Below are positions 53,134-62,341 of a stretch of DNA of 64,000 nucleotides, one piece after another. Every line of letters starts with the position of its first letter. Within the stretch, counting starts at the first letter, position 1. The notes under the pieces were generated by a model. The model saw nothing but the letters and a program-made list of their open reading frames with translations. It had not been told where the DNA came from and did not search any database. The translations under genes were made by a program, and so were the position numbers. This DNA is from Fusobacterium ulcerans ATCC 49185 (GTDB lineage: Bacteria; Fusobacteriota; Fusobacteriia; Fusobacteriales; Fusobacteriaceae), in NCBI RefSeq assembly GCF_900683735.1, contig NZ_LR215979.1, forward strand, positions 2,666,001 through 2,730,000, given 5' to 3'.

Positions 53134-53172
53134 AAAGCTGGCTTGAAATTTTCTTTCTTGTCAGCTTTTTTT
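53134..53172 (+). terminator. intrinsic terminator
   Basis: AAAGCTG / CAGCTTT hairpin with a 21-base loop and a run of T. Confidence 0.65.
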
Positions 53173-53178
53173 AATAAA

Positions 53179-53232
53179 AAAAGAAGCTATATAAATTAGT
53201 TCATTAACAACTAATTTATAACAGCCTCTTTT
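53179..53232. terminator. long hairpin between converging genes
   Basis: TATAAATTAGTT / AACTAATTTATA are perfect 12-base arms around a 7-base loop, extended by AGAAGCT / AGCCTCT-like outer pairs and A/T runs on both sides. Confidence 0.65.
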
Positions 53233-53240
53233 AATATTTT

Positions 53241-53750
53241 TTATAAGATTGTTCCTAATTTTTTCACTTCACTGCATTTCATTTTAATAAAGTGTAAAAA
53301 ATCTACATAATCACCTGAATAAAATCCATTTTTCTTTAATATAATTCCATTTGTTTTTCCTATCATTAAAATACAAGTACCCTTAAGATTGTATAAAGAA
53401 GTTATATCTTCATAGTCAAAGTATTCTTTACTCTCACCAATTTTTACTATTATTCTATCTGTAAAATCTACCTCTGTTTCTAAAAGTCCTTTTTCTTCTA
53501 ATGAATTTCTATATATTATCTCACTCTCTAAAGTATAGAGAAAATTTATCAAAACAAGAAGTATAATCATGCCAATCATACAGATAACAAATTTTATATC
53601 TGCCACTCCAAATTTATTAGCTATAGCCAGACAAAATACAGTCATTATAGTAAGAAATATAATGCCACTATGCAAATATCTGTATTTACAATATTTTACA
53701 AACTCTCTAAACATCTGCTGGGTATAAATATATTTATTTTTAAATTCCAT
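53241..53750 (-). CDS. YcxB-like membrane protein
   Basis: 169 aa with two adjacent TM helices (HSGIIFLTIMTVFCLAIA and FVICMIGMIILLVLINFLY) and a C-terminal beta domain with the YcxB pattern: VDFTDRIIVKIGESKEYFDYEDITSLYNLKGTCILM. The family has no assigned function. GAGG site before ATG. Confidence 0.72.
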   Translation of the reverse strand: MEFKNKYIYTQQMFREFVKYCKYRYLHSGIIFLTIMTVFCLAIANKFGVADIKFVICMIGMIILLVLINFLYTLESEIIYRNSLEEKGLLETEVDFTDRIIVKIGESKEYFDYEDITSLYNLKGTCILMIGKTNGIILKKNGFYSGDYVDFLHFIKMKCSEVKKLGTIL

Positions 53751-53850
53751 TTTTACCCCTCCTTTTTCCCTTTATAGAAAATGCTTATTTATATAATTAT
53801 TCTGGAAATCGTCAACATTTCTTCTTTTTTGCTGAATTTATCTCATAAAA

Positions 53851-53875
53851 AAATACCAGATCATCCCTGGTATTT
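53851..53875 (-). terminator. terminator of the K+/H+ antiporter gene
   Basis: AAATACCAG / CTGGTATTT hairpin followed on the minus strand by a run of T. Confidence 0.82.
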
Positions 53876-53882
53876 CAATTTC

Positions 53883-55277
53883 TTATTTAGTTGAAAACAG
53901 TATCTTATCTCCAGCTTTCAATATTACATCTCCTCTTGGAGTTATATCTTCATCTCCACGTCTGATAGATATAATATGCATACTTTTTGGCAGCTGAAGA
54001 TCCTTTATTCTTTTATCCACATACTCTGAATGCTTGTCCAGATAAAGCTTCTTAATAGAGAGCTCTTCTAATTCTTCTAAATCTATTTCATTTGCTTTAT
54101 CATCTACTACATCTTCTACTAATCCAAGATATTTTGCAAGGGGCTTCAACGTCATTCCCTGTATCAATACTGAGAAAACAACCAGATAGAATACCATATT
54201 AAATATCCCCTGAGAATTATCTATTCCCGCTGTGATTGCTGTTGTAGAAAATATAATTGGCACAGCACCTTTCAGTCCTGCCCATGACATAAAGAATTTC
54301 TCCTTTTTACTGTAATTGAATGGTGCCATAAGGGAAAATACAACTGCTGTTCTGGCAACAATAGTTATCATTATTGCTAGAATACTTCCAGTTATCATAA
54401 CCATTTTTAACTGGCTTGGAAAAACAAGAAGTCCAAGGATAATAAACATTGTTATCTGCATCAGCCATGAAGCTACTCTCATATTTCTGATAGTATTCAT
54501 CCTGAAATCAAATCTTTCATTTCCTACTATTATTCCCATAAGATATATTGCAAGGAATCCATTTCCTCCAATAAGGTTAGTTGCAGAAAAACATATAAAT
54601 AACACTGCAATCATATGAATAGTAAGAAATTCTTCTCTCTCTATCCGAAGAAGTCTTCCCATTGGAAGTGTTATTTTACCAAATAATACTCCCATAAGAG
54701 CTCCTACTATTATTTGCTGAATAAGGAACAGTATACTCATGAAGATATTTGAATCTCCAGCTTGAAACATAGATAGGACAAAGAGGATTAGTGCATATGC
54801 CATAGGGTCATTACTTCCTGATTCTATCTCTATTACTGTTCTTATTCTTTTCTTTAAATTGGAACCTCCCAGCATAGATATAACTGCTGCTGCATCTGTC
54901 GAAGAAACTATTGCCCCAAAAAGAAAAGCTTCTTTCAGAGTAAAGTCTGTTATCATATATGCTGCAAAGGCTGCCAGTACTGCTGTAAGAAAAACTCCTG
55001 CTGTTGCTAATATACCACTGGGGTAAAGTGCCATCATGGCATCTGATTTTTTAGTTTCCAAAGCTCCTGCAAAAAGAATAAATAATAATGCAAAGTTCCC
55101 TATATTCTGAGTTAATCTTGCATCATCAAATTCAATTTTTCCAATTCCTTCTGAACCTGCTGCCATTCCTATAAAAAGGAACATTATCAGCAAAGGTACC
55201 TGTACTTTTTTCGTTACTCTTATTGAGAGTAAACTTATTAATAACAAAATTCCACATACTAAAATTTTATAATCCAT
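53883..55277 (-). CDS. potassium/proton antiporter (CPA1, NhaP2/CvrA-type)
   Basis: 464 aa: about 12 TM helices (LFILFAGALETKKSDAM, FGAIVSSTDAAAVISML with the paired acidic/polar ion site, ESGSNDPMAYALILF, SWAGLKGAVPIIF), then a C-terminal TrkA_C domain at about 395-464 (LDKHSEYVDKRIKDLQLPKS ... GDKILF). Probably exports K+ or Na+ in exchange for H+. Distinct from the fluoride-switched antiporter, which lacks the TrkA_C part. Confidence 0.92.
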   Translation of the reverse strand: MDYKILVCGILLLISLLSIRVTKKVQVPLLIMFLFIGMAAGSEGIGKIEFDDARLTQNIGNFALLFILFAGALETKKSDAMMALYPSGILATAGVFLTAVLAAFAAYMITDFTLKEAFLFGAIVSSTDAAAVISMLGGSNLKKRIRTVIEIESGSNDPMAYALILFVLSMFQAGDSNIFMSILFLIQQIIVGALMGVLFGKITLPMGRLLRIEREEFLTIHMIAVLFICFSATNLIGGNGFLAIYLMGIIVGNERFDFRMNTIRNMRVASWLMQITMFIILGLLVFPSQLKMVMITGSILAIMITIVARTAVVFSLMAPFNYSKKEKFFMSWAGLKGAVPIIFSTTAITAGIDNSQGIFNMVFYLVVFSVLIQGMTLKPLAKYLGLVEDVVDDKANEIDLEELEELSIKKLYLDKHSEYVDKRIKDLQLPKSMHIISIRRGDEDITPRGDVILKAGDKILFSTK

Positions 55278-55396
55278 AGCTCAACTCCTTTCGCTTAAAA
55301 GGTTTATACTATATTTTATAATATATTTAAAAAACATACAACTTAATTTCCTTTATAAACAAAATTACTTAAAAACAGTGCGAAAATCGAACCTTA

Positions 55397-56671
55397 TTAC
55401 TTCTTTTTAAAGATAATACTGAACAAAACAGCAAATATTAAACTTGGCATTACCCATGCAAGTCCAAAAGTTTGTAATGGAAGTTTTATATATATTTTAT
55501 TCAAAATTTGAAGGTTAATTCCAAGAGTCTGAGTCATTTCAAAAAAACCTATTATCCCTGCTCCTATTACTGCACCAAGATAAGTTTTATCTGAAGATAT
55601 ATATTTCTTGAAACAATTAAGTACTATCAAGACTATTGCTATTGGGTAAAGAAATGTAAGTATTGGAGCTGAAACCTTTACTATTGCATCCACTCCAAAA
55701 CCAGCAAAAATAAAGCTCAATATAACTGTACCTATAACTATCTTTTCATAAGAAACTTTTAAAAGACCACTGAAATAATCCCCAACTGTAGCTGTAAGTC
55801 CTATTGCTGTAGTAAGACAGGCTCCTGCTACACATATTCCCAATGCTAGATTTCCTTCTTTTCCTAATAGTTTATTTACTATATCTGTAAGAAGCTGAGT
55901 AGTTCCTGTACTATGAAGCACTCCATAAGATGTCGCTCCTATATATAAAAGTCCTCCATATACAATTGACAATCCACATACTGCTATCATACTTGAATTG
56001 CTTAAAAAACTCATCTCTTGTTTTGCAGTGAGAGTTCTTCCATTTCTTATTGCTTTCAATATTATACTTGAAAAGATTATAGCTGCAAGAGTATCCATTG
56101 TCTGATATCCATTATAGAATCCATATCTAAATGTATTGCTTATCTCTTTAGCTGCTGGTTCTCCCATTGGGAAAAATACTCCTTTTACAACAATCACTGC
56201 CAATATTATTAATAATATTGGAGTAAGAATCTTTCCTATTCTCTCTATTACTGCATTTGCTTTTATAGAGAATAAAAATACAATTATAAAGTAACAAGCT
56301 AAAAAACTATATTTATATATTTCATTATTCCCATCTACATGGGGAAGAAGCATTAATTCAAAAGCTGTAGCTCCTGTTCTTGGAATCGCAAGAAAAGGTC
56401 CTATAGCTAAAATCAATACTACATTAAATATTTTACTAAATAGAGGTGATACTTTATCAGCAAAATCATCCAGCTCTTTTCCTGCTAATGCTGAAGACAA
56501 TATAGCAAGAAGAGGGAATCCTATTCCTGTTATGAAAAAACCTGCTGCTGCTGATACCCATTTATCTCCTACTACATATCCTACCATAGGAGGAAATATA
56601 AGGTTTCCTGCTCCAAATAACATTGCAAATAAAGCAAATCCTGTCAATATGACATCTTTCTTCTTATAAAT
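55397..56671 (-). CDS. brnQ: branched-chain amino acid carrier BrnQ (copy 1)
   Basis: 424-aa LIV-II Na+-coupled transporter with 12 TM: KDVILTGFALFAMLFGAGNLIFPPMVG at the start, YQTMDTLAAIIFSSIILKAIRNGR, CVAGACLTTAIGLTATVGDYFSGL. I place the start at ATT (56671), 8 bases after GGAG, because it aligns with the MYKKKDVILTG start of the neighbouring paralogue and gives almost the same length (424 versus 423). The first in-frame ATG (56707) lies in the U-tract of a terminator and has no ribosome site; an in-frame GTG at 56680 is possible. Confidence 0.9.
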   Translation of the reverse strand: MYKKKDVILTGFALFAMLFGAGNLIFPPMVGYVVGDKWVSAAAGFFITGIGFPLLAILSSALAGKELDDFADKVSPLFSKIFNVVLILAIGPFLAIPRTGATAFELMLLPHVDGNNEIYKYSFLACYFIIVFLFSIKANAVIERIGKILTPILLIILAVIVVKGVFFPMGEPAAKEISNTFRYGFYNGYQTMDTLAAIIFSSIILKAIRNGRTLTAKQEMSFLSNSSMIAVCGLSIVYGGLLYIGATSYGVLHSTGTTQLLTDIVNKLLGKEGNLALGICVAGACLTTAIGLTATVGDYFSGLLKVSYEKIVIGTVILSFIFAGFGVDAIVKVSAPILTFLYPIAIVLIVLNCFKKYISSDKTYLGAVIGAGIIGFFEMTQTLGINLQILNKIYIKLPLQTFGLAWVMPSLIFAVLFSIIFKKK

Positions 56672-56708
56672 ATAAACCACTCCAATCTTAAAAATTATCT
56701 TATTCATA

Positions 56709-56765
56709 AAAAATAGTATGCCTTAAAAGGAATATTTATCTTTTCCACCTGCTTTAAGGCATACT
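56709..56765 (-). terminator. terminator between the two brnQ genes
   Basis: On the minus strand AGTATGCCTTAAA pairs with TTTAAGGCATACT, followed by ATTTTTT. It ends the copy-2 transcript or acts as an attenuator in front of copy 1. Confidence 0.87.
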
Positions 56766-56811
56766 TATTTATTTTTAGTTATTAAATTGTAACATTTTTT
56801 ATAAAAAAATA

Positions 56812-58083
56812 TCAATGTTTTTTGAAAAAACTAAATATTACTCCACCTAATATTCCTGGAAGTACCCAAGAAAGACCAAAACTTTCTAAAGGAAGTTTTG
56901 AATAAATAGTATTAAATAATTCAATATTTATTCCCATAGCCTGCATAGCTTCATAAGTACTTACTATTCCAGTTCCCACAACAGTTCCTACATATACATT
57001 ATCATTCTTTATCATATTTTTCATGAAGTTTAAGAATATAAGAGCAATAGATATTGGATAAATAAATACTAGTACAGGTACTGCCAACTTAACTATAACA
57101 TCTACCCCGAAGCTTGCAAAAATAAAACTGATTATTACTGTTATTATTGCTAGCTTTTCATATGCTACCTTCAGAAGTCCACTGAAATAATCTGCCACTG
57201 TTGCAGTAAGTCCAATAGCTGTAGTCAGACAAGCTCCTGCTACACATATTCCAAGTACGACTTTCCCTATTTTTCCTAAAAGAAGAGTTACTACAGTAGA
57301 AAGAAGTTCTGTACTTCCAATTCCCTGTGCCAATACTCCTGTTGCTGTTCCACCAATATATACAAGCCCTCCATATACTATTGTAAGTCCTCCAATAGCT
57401 ATAAAACTTGCTTTTATCAGAAATGAAAATTCAGCTTTAGCTCCAAGATTTCTTCCTTTTCTTATTGATTTTAATATAATTTCTGAAAATACTATTGCTG
57501 CAAGAGTATCCATTGTCTGATATCCATTAAGAAATCCATATTTAAATGGTGTCGCTGTTCCCATTACTTTCGGATCCCCCAATGGAGAAAATACTCCTTT
57601 GAATATTATTATTGCCAATACTACTAAAAGTATTGGTGTAAGAATTGCTCCTACTCTATCTACAACCTTACTTGATTTTAGTGAAAACAGAATAGTTATT
57701 GCAAAAAATACTATTAAAAATCCAAACTTATACATTTGAAAATTTTCTATATTTTGAGGAACCATCATTTCAAAAGCTGTAGCTCCTGTTCTAGGCAGAG
57801 CTAAAAGAGGTCCAATAGATAAAATAAGTGCTATATTGAAAACTTTACTGAACAAAGGAGAAACCCTTGTAGCAAAACTATCAAGATCTTTTCCTGCCAC
57901 TGCTGCTGCTATTATTGCTAAAAGTGGAAATCCAGCCCCTGTCAATATAAATCCTATAGCTGAAACTATCCAATTATCTCCATTAGTAAATCCTACAACT
58001 GGTGGAAATATTAGATTCCCCGCCCCAAACAGCATTGCAAATAAGGCAAATCCTGTCAATATAACATCCTTCTTTTTATACAT
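56812..58083 (-). CDS. brnQ: branched-chain amino acid carrier BrnQ (copy 2)
   Basis: 423-aa LIV-II transporter, clearly paralogous to copy 1 throughout (KDVILTGFALFAMLFGAGNLIFPPVVG, NGYQTMDTLAAIVFSEIILKSIRKGR, CVAGACLTTAIGLTATVADYFSGLLKVAYEKL). AGGAGG site before a normal ATG. Tandem duplicates may differ in affinity or in preference among Leu/Ile/Val; this cannot be read from sequence. Confidence 0.94.
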   Translation of the reverse strand: MYKKKDVILTGFALFAMLFGAGNLIFPPVVGFTNGDNWIVSAIGFILTGAGFPLLAIIAAAVAGKDLDSFATRVSPLFSKVFNIALILSIGPLLALPRTGATAFEMMVPQNIENFQMYKFGFLIVFFAITILFSLKSSKVVDRVGAILTPILLVVLAIIIFKGVFSPLGDPKVMGTATPFKYGFLNGYQTMDTLAAIVFSEIILKSIRKGRNLGAKAEFSFLIKASFIAIGGLTIVYGGLVYIGGTATGVLAQGIGSTELLSTVVTLLLGKIGKVVLGICVAGACLTTAIGLTATVADYFSGLLKVAYEKLAIITVIISFIFASFGVDVIVKLAVPVLVFIYPISIALIFLNFMKNMIKNDNVYVGTVVGTGIVSTYEAMQAMGINIELFNTIYSKLPLESFGLSWVLPGILGGVIFSFFKKH

Positions 58084-58190
58084 TTTTTCCTCCTAAAAAT
58101 TATATATCTTTACTTCGTATATCCAGTCTTTAAATTTTTATCTTCAAGTTTAAATTTTAGACTTAATGGTTAATAAGTGTACTAACAAAA

Positions 58191-58219
58191 ATTATATCAA
58201 TATTTTTATTCTATGTCAA
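58191..58219 (-). promoter_or_regulatory. consensus sigma-70 promoter of brnQ copy 2
   Basis: TTGACA-N17-TATAAT on the minus strand. The roughly 105-base leader contains small inverted repeats (AGTCT / AGACT) but no T-box or leucine/BCAA riboswitch that I can recognise. Confidence 0.85.
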
Positions 58220-58375
58220 TATAATAATATCAACAGACTATTTTTTTAGTATAAAATTCATATATAATTTTTACTACTTTCTCTTCATTTCTTTAGAGAA
58301 TATCTGTATATAAATATTAAAATTTGTTGTATAATAGTCGTAGCAAATAAAAACAAATTTTTAAGGAGGATATTT

Positions 58376-58735
58376 ATGTCAGTACTATTTATTAATTACC
58401 CTAAATGCAGCACTTGTATCAATGCTAGGAAATGGCTTGAAGAAAATAATATTAAATTTACAAGCAGACATATTGTAGAGGATAATCCAAAAGAAGATGA
58501 GTTAAAAAAATATATAAAACTAAGTGGACTTCCTGTAAAAAAATTCTTTAATACAAGTGGTATGCTTTACAGGGAAATGAACCTAAAGGAAAAAACTGCT
58601 TCTGCTACTGATGATGAGATGATAAAAATATTAGCTACTAATGGTATGCTCATAAAAAGACCTTTAGTTGTGACAGAAGATGGAGTTCTGATTGGTTTCA
58701 AATCTGATCAATGGAAGGAGTTTTTTAATAAATAA
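58376..58735 (+). CDS. ArsC/Spx-family thioredoxin-fold protein
   Basis: 119 aa of the ArsC-like family with the CxxC pair in NYPKCSTCINARKWLEEN, and IKRPLVVTEDGVLIGFKSDQW at the end (the RP-loop and cis-Pro). Related to YffB/MgsR; arsenate reduction or thiol-disulfide regulation are both possible, and no ars genes are nearby. AAGGAGG site; TATAAT at 58330-58335 suggests its promoter. Confidence 0.88.
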   Translation: MSVLFINYPKCSTCINARKWLEENNIKFTSRHIVEDNPKEDELKKYIKLSGLPVKKFFNTSGMLYREMNLKEKTASATDDEMIKILATNGMLIKRPLVVTEDGVLIGFKSDQWKEFFNK

Positions 58736-58757
58736 AAATATATTTTGGGGAGTGAAT

Positions 58758-60341
58758 ATGAATATAAAAAAGTTAGCAATTTCCTTTATTGCTGGTACTT
58801 TTCTCTTAGTTGGATGCAGCAGCCTTCAATCTAATCCAGATGGTAAATATGAACTTGTTGTCATTCATCTGAATGATGTACATGGAAGAGCCGAAGAGGA
58901 AAAATATGATGGAATGGGGTATCCTAAGGTTGCCTCTATAGTCAATGAGTACAGAAAAGTTTTAGGACAGGAAAATGTTCTTTATCTTGATGCTGGAGAT
59001 AATACTCATGGAACTACCTTTGCAACACTTGAAAAAGGTGAATCTATGATAAAACTCTCAAATGAGATGAAACTTAATGCCATGACTCTGGGAAATCATG
59101 ATTTTAATTATGGAATGGAACAATTGTATAAATTAGAAAATTTGGCAGATTTTAAATTCCTTACATCTAATGTATTGAATAAAAATGGAAAACCTATTGG
59201 TGAAAAATATATAATAAAGAAAATTCGTGGTATAAAGGTTGGAATATTTGGCTTGACCACTCCTGAAACTGTATATAAAGCTAATCCTCAAATTGTTAAA
59301 GATTTGACTTTCAGCGACCCAATAGATACTGCTAAAAAAATAACTGAAGAACTTAAAGGAAATGGTGTGCAATTTATTATTGCTGTCACTCATCTGGGAG
59401 ATGATCCTGCTACAAAATATGAATGGCAGAGTATAGGTCTGGCGGAAGCTGTCCCTGCTATAAACCTCATTGTTGATGGACACAGTCATACAGCTTTAAA
59501 AGATAAAACTGTAGTCAATGGTGTAACTATAGTACAGACAGGTGAATATGATAAAAATCTTGGCATTGTAAAAATAAATTTTGATGAACTTGCGTATGGA
59601 GAAAATGCTATTTATCCTGTTCTTTTATCTAAAGCTGAAGTAGAGGACGGAAAATATTTATCTGTAAAAATGGAGTTAAACGAAAAATTTGTAGCTAAAG
59701 ATGATGCAAAAATAGCTTCACTAATATATGATATAAAAGAGAGACAGGAGAAAATAATATCAGAAGTAATTGGAAAAACACCTGTACTATTAGAAGCAAG
59801 CAGAGAACTGGTAAGAACAAGTGAAACTAACCTTGGAAATCTTGTTGCTGATGCTATACTTGAAAAAAGCGAAGCTGACATAGCTATAACAAGTGGGGGA
59901 AGTGTAAGAAGCTCTATTGGTGCAGGAGATATAACAGTTGGAAATATCATAAGTGTTCTTCCTTTTGGAAACTATGTTATAGTAAAAGAACTCACTGGAA
60001 AACAGGTATGGGATATGTTTGAGAATGGATTCAGCAAATATCCTGAAACTGATGGAAGATTCCCTCAATTCTCTGGAGCTGTAGTTACTTTCAATCCTAA
60101 AAAACCAGCTGGCGAGAGAGTAGAAAATATAACACTGAAAAATGGAACTCCTCTTGATTTAAATAAGACATACAAAGTAGCTAGTGATGACTATATTGCT
60201 GTAGGTGGAGATGAATATAATATGTTTATCAATGCTAAAACAGTTGCTAATTATCCTGCTCTTACTGAAATAGTTATAGAAAATATAAAGAAAAATGGTG
60301 TAACTAATCTCACAACTGATAATAGATTAATAAGAAAATAG
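58758..60341 (+). CDS. lipoprotein 5'-nucleotidase / metallophosphoesterase (UshA-like)
   Basis: 527 aa. Lipobox LLVGC directs lipid attachment; start taken at the ATG behind GGGGAG, 23 bases after the ArsC-like gene. The N-terminal calcineurin-like domain has VIHLNDVHGRAEE, LDAGDNTHGTTFA, TLGNHDFNYG and VDGHSHTAL (metal ligands); the C-terminal 5'-nucleotidase domain has ETNLGNLVADAIL, TSGGSVRSSIGAGDIT and VASDDYIAVGGDEYNMF. Hydrolyses nucleotides or UDP-sugars outside the cytoplasm for salvage. Confidence 0.93.
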   Translation: MNIKKLAISFIAGTFLLVGCSSLQSNPDGKYELVVIHLNDVHGRAEEEKYDGMGYPKVASIVNEYRKVLGQENVLYLDAGDNTHGTTFATLEKGESMIKLSNEMKLNAMTLGNHDFNYGMEQLYKLENLADFKFLTSNVLNKNGKPIGEKYIIKKIRGIKVGIFGLTTPETVYKANPQIVKDLTFSDPIDTAKKITEELKGNGVQFIIAVTHLGDDPATKYEWQSIGLAEAVPAINLIVDGHSHTALKDKTVVNGVTIVQTGEYDKNLGIVKINFDELAYGENAIYPVLLSKAEVEDGKYLSVKMELNEKFVAKDDAKIASLIYDIKERQEKIISEVIGKTPVLLEASRELVRTSETNLGNLVADAILEKSEADIAITSGGSVRSSIGAGDITVGNIISVLPFGNYVIVKELTGKQVWDMFENGFSKYPETDGRFPQFSGAVVTFNPKKPAGERVENITLKNGTPLDLNKTYKVASDDYIAVGGDEYNMFINAKTVANYPALTEIVIENIKKNGVTNLTTDNRLIRK

Positions 60342-60354
60342 TATTTTCAATTAG

Positions 60355-60392
60355 AAAATCACTCTGTAATAATATACAGAAGGGATTTTTTT
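60355..60392 (+). terminator. probable terminator of the nucleotidase gene
   Basis: TCTGTA / TACAGA stem with partial outer pairs AAATC / GGATTT and a run of seven T. Confidence 0.65.
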
Positions 60393-60672
60393 AGTTTATT
60401 TCCAAAACTTTTGACTGTACAAACTTTATTGTTTTTTTAGGAACTATTTCTCTTACTTCTTTTGAAGTTGGACTTCCTATTCTTCTCTTTTTTCTTTTTA
60501 AAAGTGAAAATGTTCCTCTATTTTTAAATTTTACCTCTTCATCCATAGCTATTACTTCTGCTATAAGATTAAATATTTCTTCTATCTCTTCCCTTGCTTC
60601 TTCATATTCTACTGTCTCATCTTGTTCTTTTCTCAATTTCTTGTAATATGATACAAATTCTCTAGTGTTCAT
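60391..60672 (-). CDS. HU/IHF-like DNA-binding protein (short, divergent) 2
   Basis: 93 aa with the HU-type pattern: an N-terminal helical part (TREFVSYYKKLRKEQDETVEYEEA), EEVKFKNRGTFSLLKRKKRRIGSPTSKEV (beta arm with the RxGxxP-like IGSPTS), then IVPKKTIKFVQSKVL. Overlaps the end of the first HU-like gene by 11 bases with GGAGGAAGA inside it. Likely a nucleoid-type protein, but the DNA-binding arm departs from true HU. Confidence 0.7.
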   Translation of the reverse strand: MNTREFVSYYKKLRKEQDETVEYEEAREEIEEIFNLIAEVIAMDEEVKFKNRGTFSLLKRKKRRIGSPTSKEVREIVPKKTIKFVQSKVLEIN

Positions 60673-60973
60673 ATTCTTCCTCCATTAGAGTATTGAGCTC
60701 ATTTACTTTATCTATCATTTTCATTCTAGGTCTAAATTTAATAACTTTCTTTTCTTCTGTCACCATCATTTCTCTTGTTGCTAAATTTAATATCTTTCTG
60801 GGTTTTACTTCTTTCTTTTCAAATATTCCCCAATCTTTTATTATTACTTTTTCTTCTTCTTCTAAAACATCAAAAAGAGCTTTCCAGAAAGAATCTAATC
60901 TTTCTTTTGCTTCTCTTATGCTTTTTAGATTCCTTCTTTCTTTGTATAAGGTTAAAAACTCTTTTTCTGTCAT
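60662..60973 (-). CDS. HU/IHF-like DNA-binding protein (divergent) 1
   Basis: 103 aa: KEFLTLYKERRNLKSIREAKERLDSFWKAL, then EEKVIIKDWGIFEKKEVKPRKILNLATREMM, the HU signature (G-F/I-F, pRkgxNPxT), and VIKFRPRMKMIDKVN. With its overlapping partner it could form a heterodimer. Located at the end of the polysaccharide operon, 10 bases after the flippase gene. Confidence 0.75.
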   Translation of the reverse strand: MTEKEFLTLYKERRNLKSIREAKERLDSFWKALFDVLEEEEKVIIKDWGIFEKKEVKPRKILNLATREMMVTEEKKVIKFRPRMKMIDKVNELNTLMEEEYEH

Positions 60974-60983
60974 ATTATTTTTT

Positions 60984-62282
60984 TCACTCCATTTTTTTTA
61001 TAATAAAATAAACCTGTATAGGCATTATTATTGTTAAAGGCAATATACATATATTTGTTCCAAGAATTGCTCCACTACTTCCCATATTTAAATCTCTTAT
61101 AAAATATATAGAAAGTGGAATATTAACAGCAGCTCCAATTACAAGCAACCACATTTGTAACTGAATTTTTCCTGTTCCATTTATAAATATTGCATATATA
61201 TCTCCATAAACCCTATTTAATACAAATATTCCCCACAATAGAATAAGATATTTAGGAATAAATATTTCTTGTCCTATCCATATTTTAATGATATATGGCA
61301 CTAAAAATATAAATATTATTATTCCTATTATTAACACTAAAAATAATATATTTAATTTCTTAAACATACCTATTATCCATTTTTTATCATTTTTTATATA
61401 TGAATCAAGAAACAAAGTCCACATAGGAGCTGATATTATTGCTTCTATTACTATAAATGCTTGAAACAATTTAGAAACTACACTATAAGTTGCTACAGCA
61501 TCTGTTCCTACATATTTTATTATCAACATATTATCAACAGTATATATAAAAAGCATTGCTATTTGTATAATAAAAAAACTTATTCCTATACTTCCTATTT
61601 CTTTTATTTTTTTGGAAGTAAAACTTTTGATATTAGGAAATAATTTTTTGTAATTATAGAAAAATTTTTTTGTAAAAAATAATCCTAATACTAAATTTAT
61701 TCCAGGGTAAATTATAGCTATTGTTATTAGCGAAATTTTATTGCACCAATTAAGTACATATAATGAAAAGACAAACAATATCTGAAATAACAAGCTACTT
61801 AAATTAACAATAGAGCTATCATGAATTGAAAAATAAAAAATTTTATATAGGAAAACTACAAAATTTAAAATAGTTATTGAAAATACTATACTAAATATTA
61901 ATTTTATATAGCTCTCACTATAAAAATTTATATTTAAAAATTTTCCAATATCTATTACTTTAATTCCAATTATTCCTAAAATAAAAATAAATAGAGCTAT
62001 TATACCTAAAACAACATATCCAGTAGTTATATATTCTCTAGCTTCATTATAGTTTTTTTTAGTTAAACTTTCTGTAAGTTTATTTTTTAATCCATTCCCT
62101 ATCCCTAAATCAAATGTATATATCCAACTTACAATTGAAAAAATTGCCATCCATAGTCCATAATCTTGTTGCCCTAAATATTTAAAAAATAAAGGAATTG
62201 AAATATAACTTATCCCCATACTTAGTATTTTATATATCATTCCAAATGATACTTGCTTTTTTAAAATATTAATTCTATCCAA
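60984..62282 (-). CDS. polysaccharide repeat-unit flippase (Wzx-like)
   Basis: 432 aa with 12-14 TM helices of the MOP superfamily/polysaccharide-synthesis branch: QVSFGMIYKILSMGISYISIPLFFKYLGQQDYGLWMAIFSIVSW at the start and DLGIGNGLKNKLTES following. Moves lipid-linked sugar units across the inner membrane for O-antigen or capsule. TTG start, 8 bases after GGAG. Downstream of ManC. Confidence 0.88.
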   Translation of the reverse strand: MDRINILKKQVSFGMIYKILSMGISYISIPLFFKYLGQQDYGLWMAIFSIVSWIYTFDLGIGNGLKNKLTESLTKKNYNEAREYITTGYVVLGIIALFIFILGIIGIKVIDIGKFLNINFYSESYIKLIFSIVFSITILNFVVFLYKIFYFSIHDSSIVNLSSLLFQILFVFSLYVLNWCNKISLITIAIIYPGINLVLGLFFTKKFFYNYKKLFPNIKSFTSKKIKEIGSIGISFFIIQIAMLFIYTVDNMLIIKYVGTDAVATYSVVSKLFQAFIVIEAIISAPMWTLFLDSYIKNDKKWIIGMFKKLNILFLVLIIGIIIFIFLVPYIIKIWIGQEIFIPKYLILLWGIFVLNRVYGDIYAIFINGTGKIQLQMWLLVIGAAVNIPLSIYFIRDLNMGSSGAILGTNICILPLTIIMPIQVYFIIKKME

Positions 62283-62341
62283 TATTTATTCTCCTAACTT
62301 TAAAAATATTCATTAATTTTTTTTAGAATACTTTTCCCTTT

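Noticed and set aside
58084-58190. T-box or amino-acid riboswitch before brnQ copy 2
   Set aside because: Small inverted repeats exist, but no T-box sequence or specifier-loop layout could be found.
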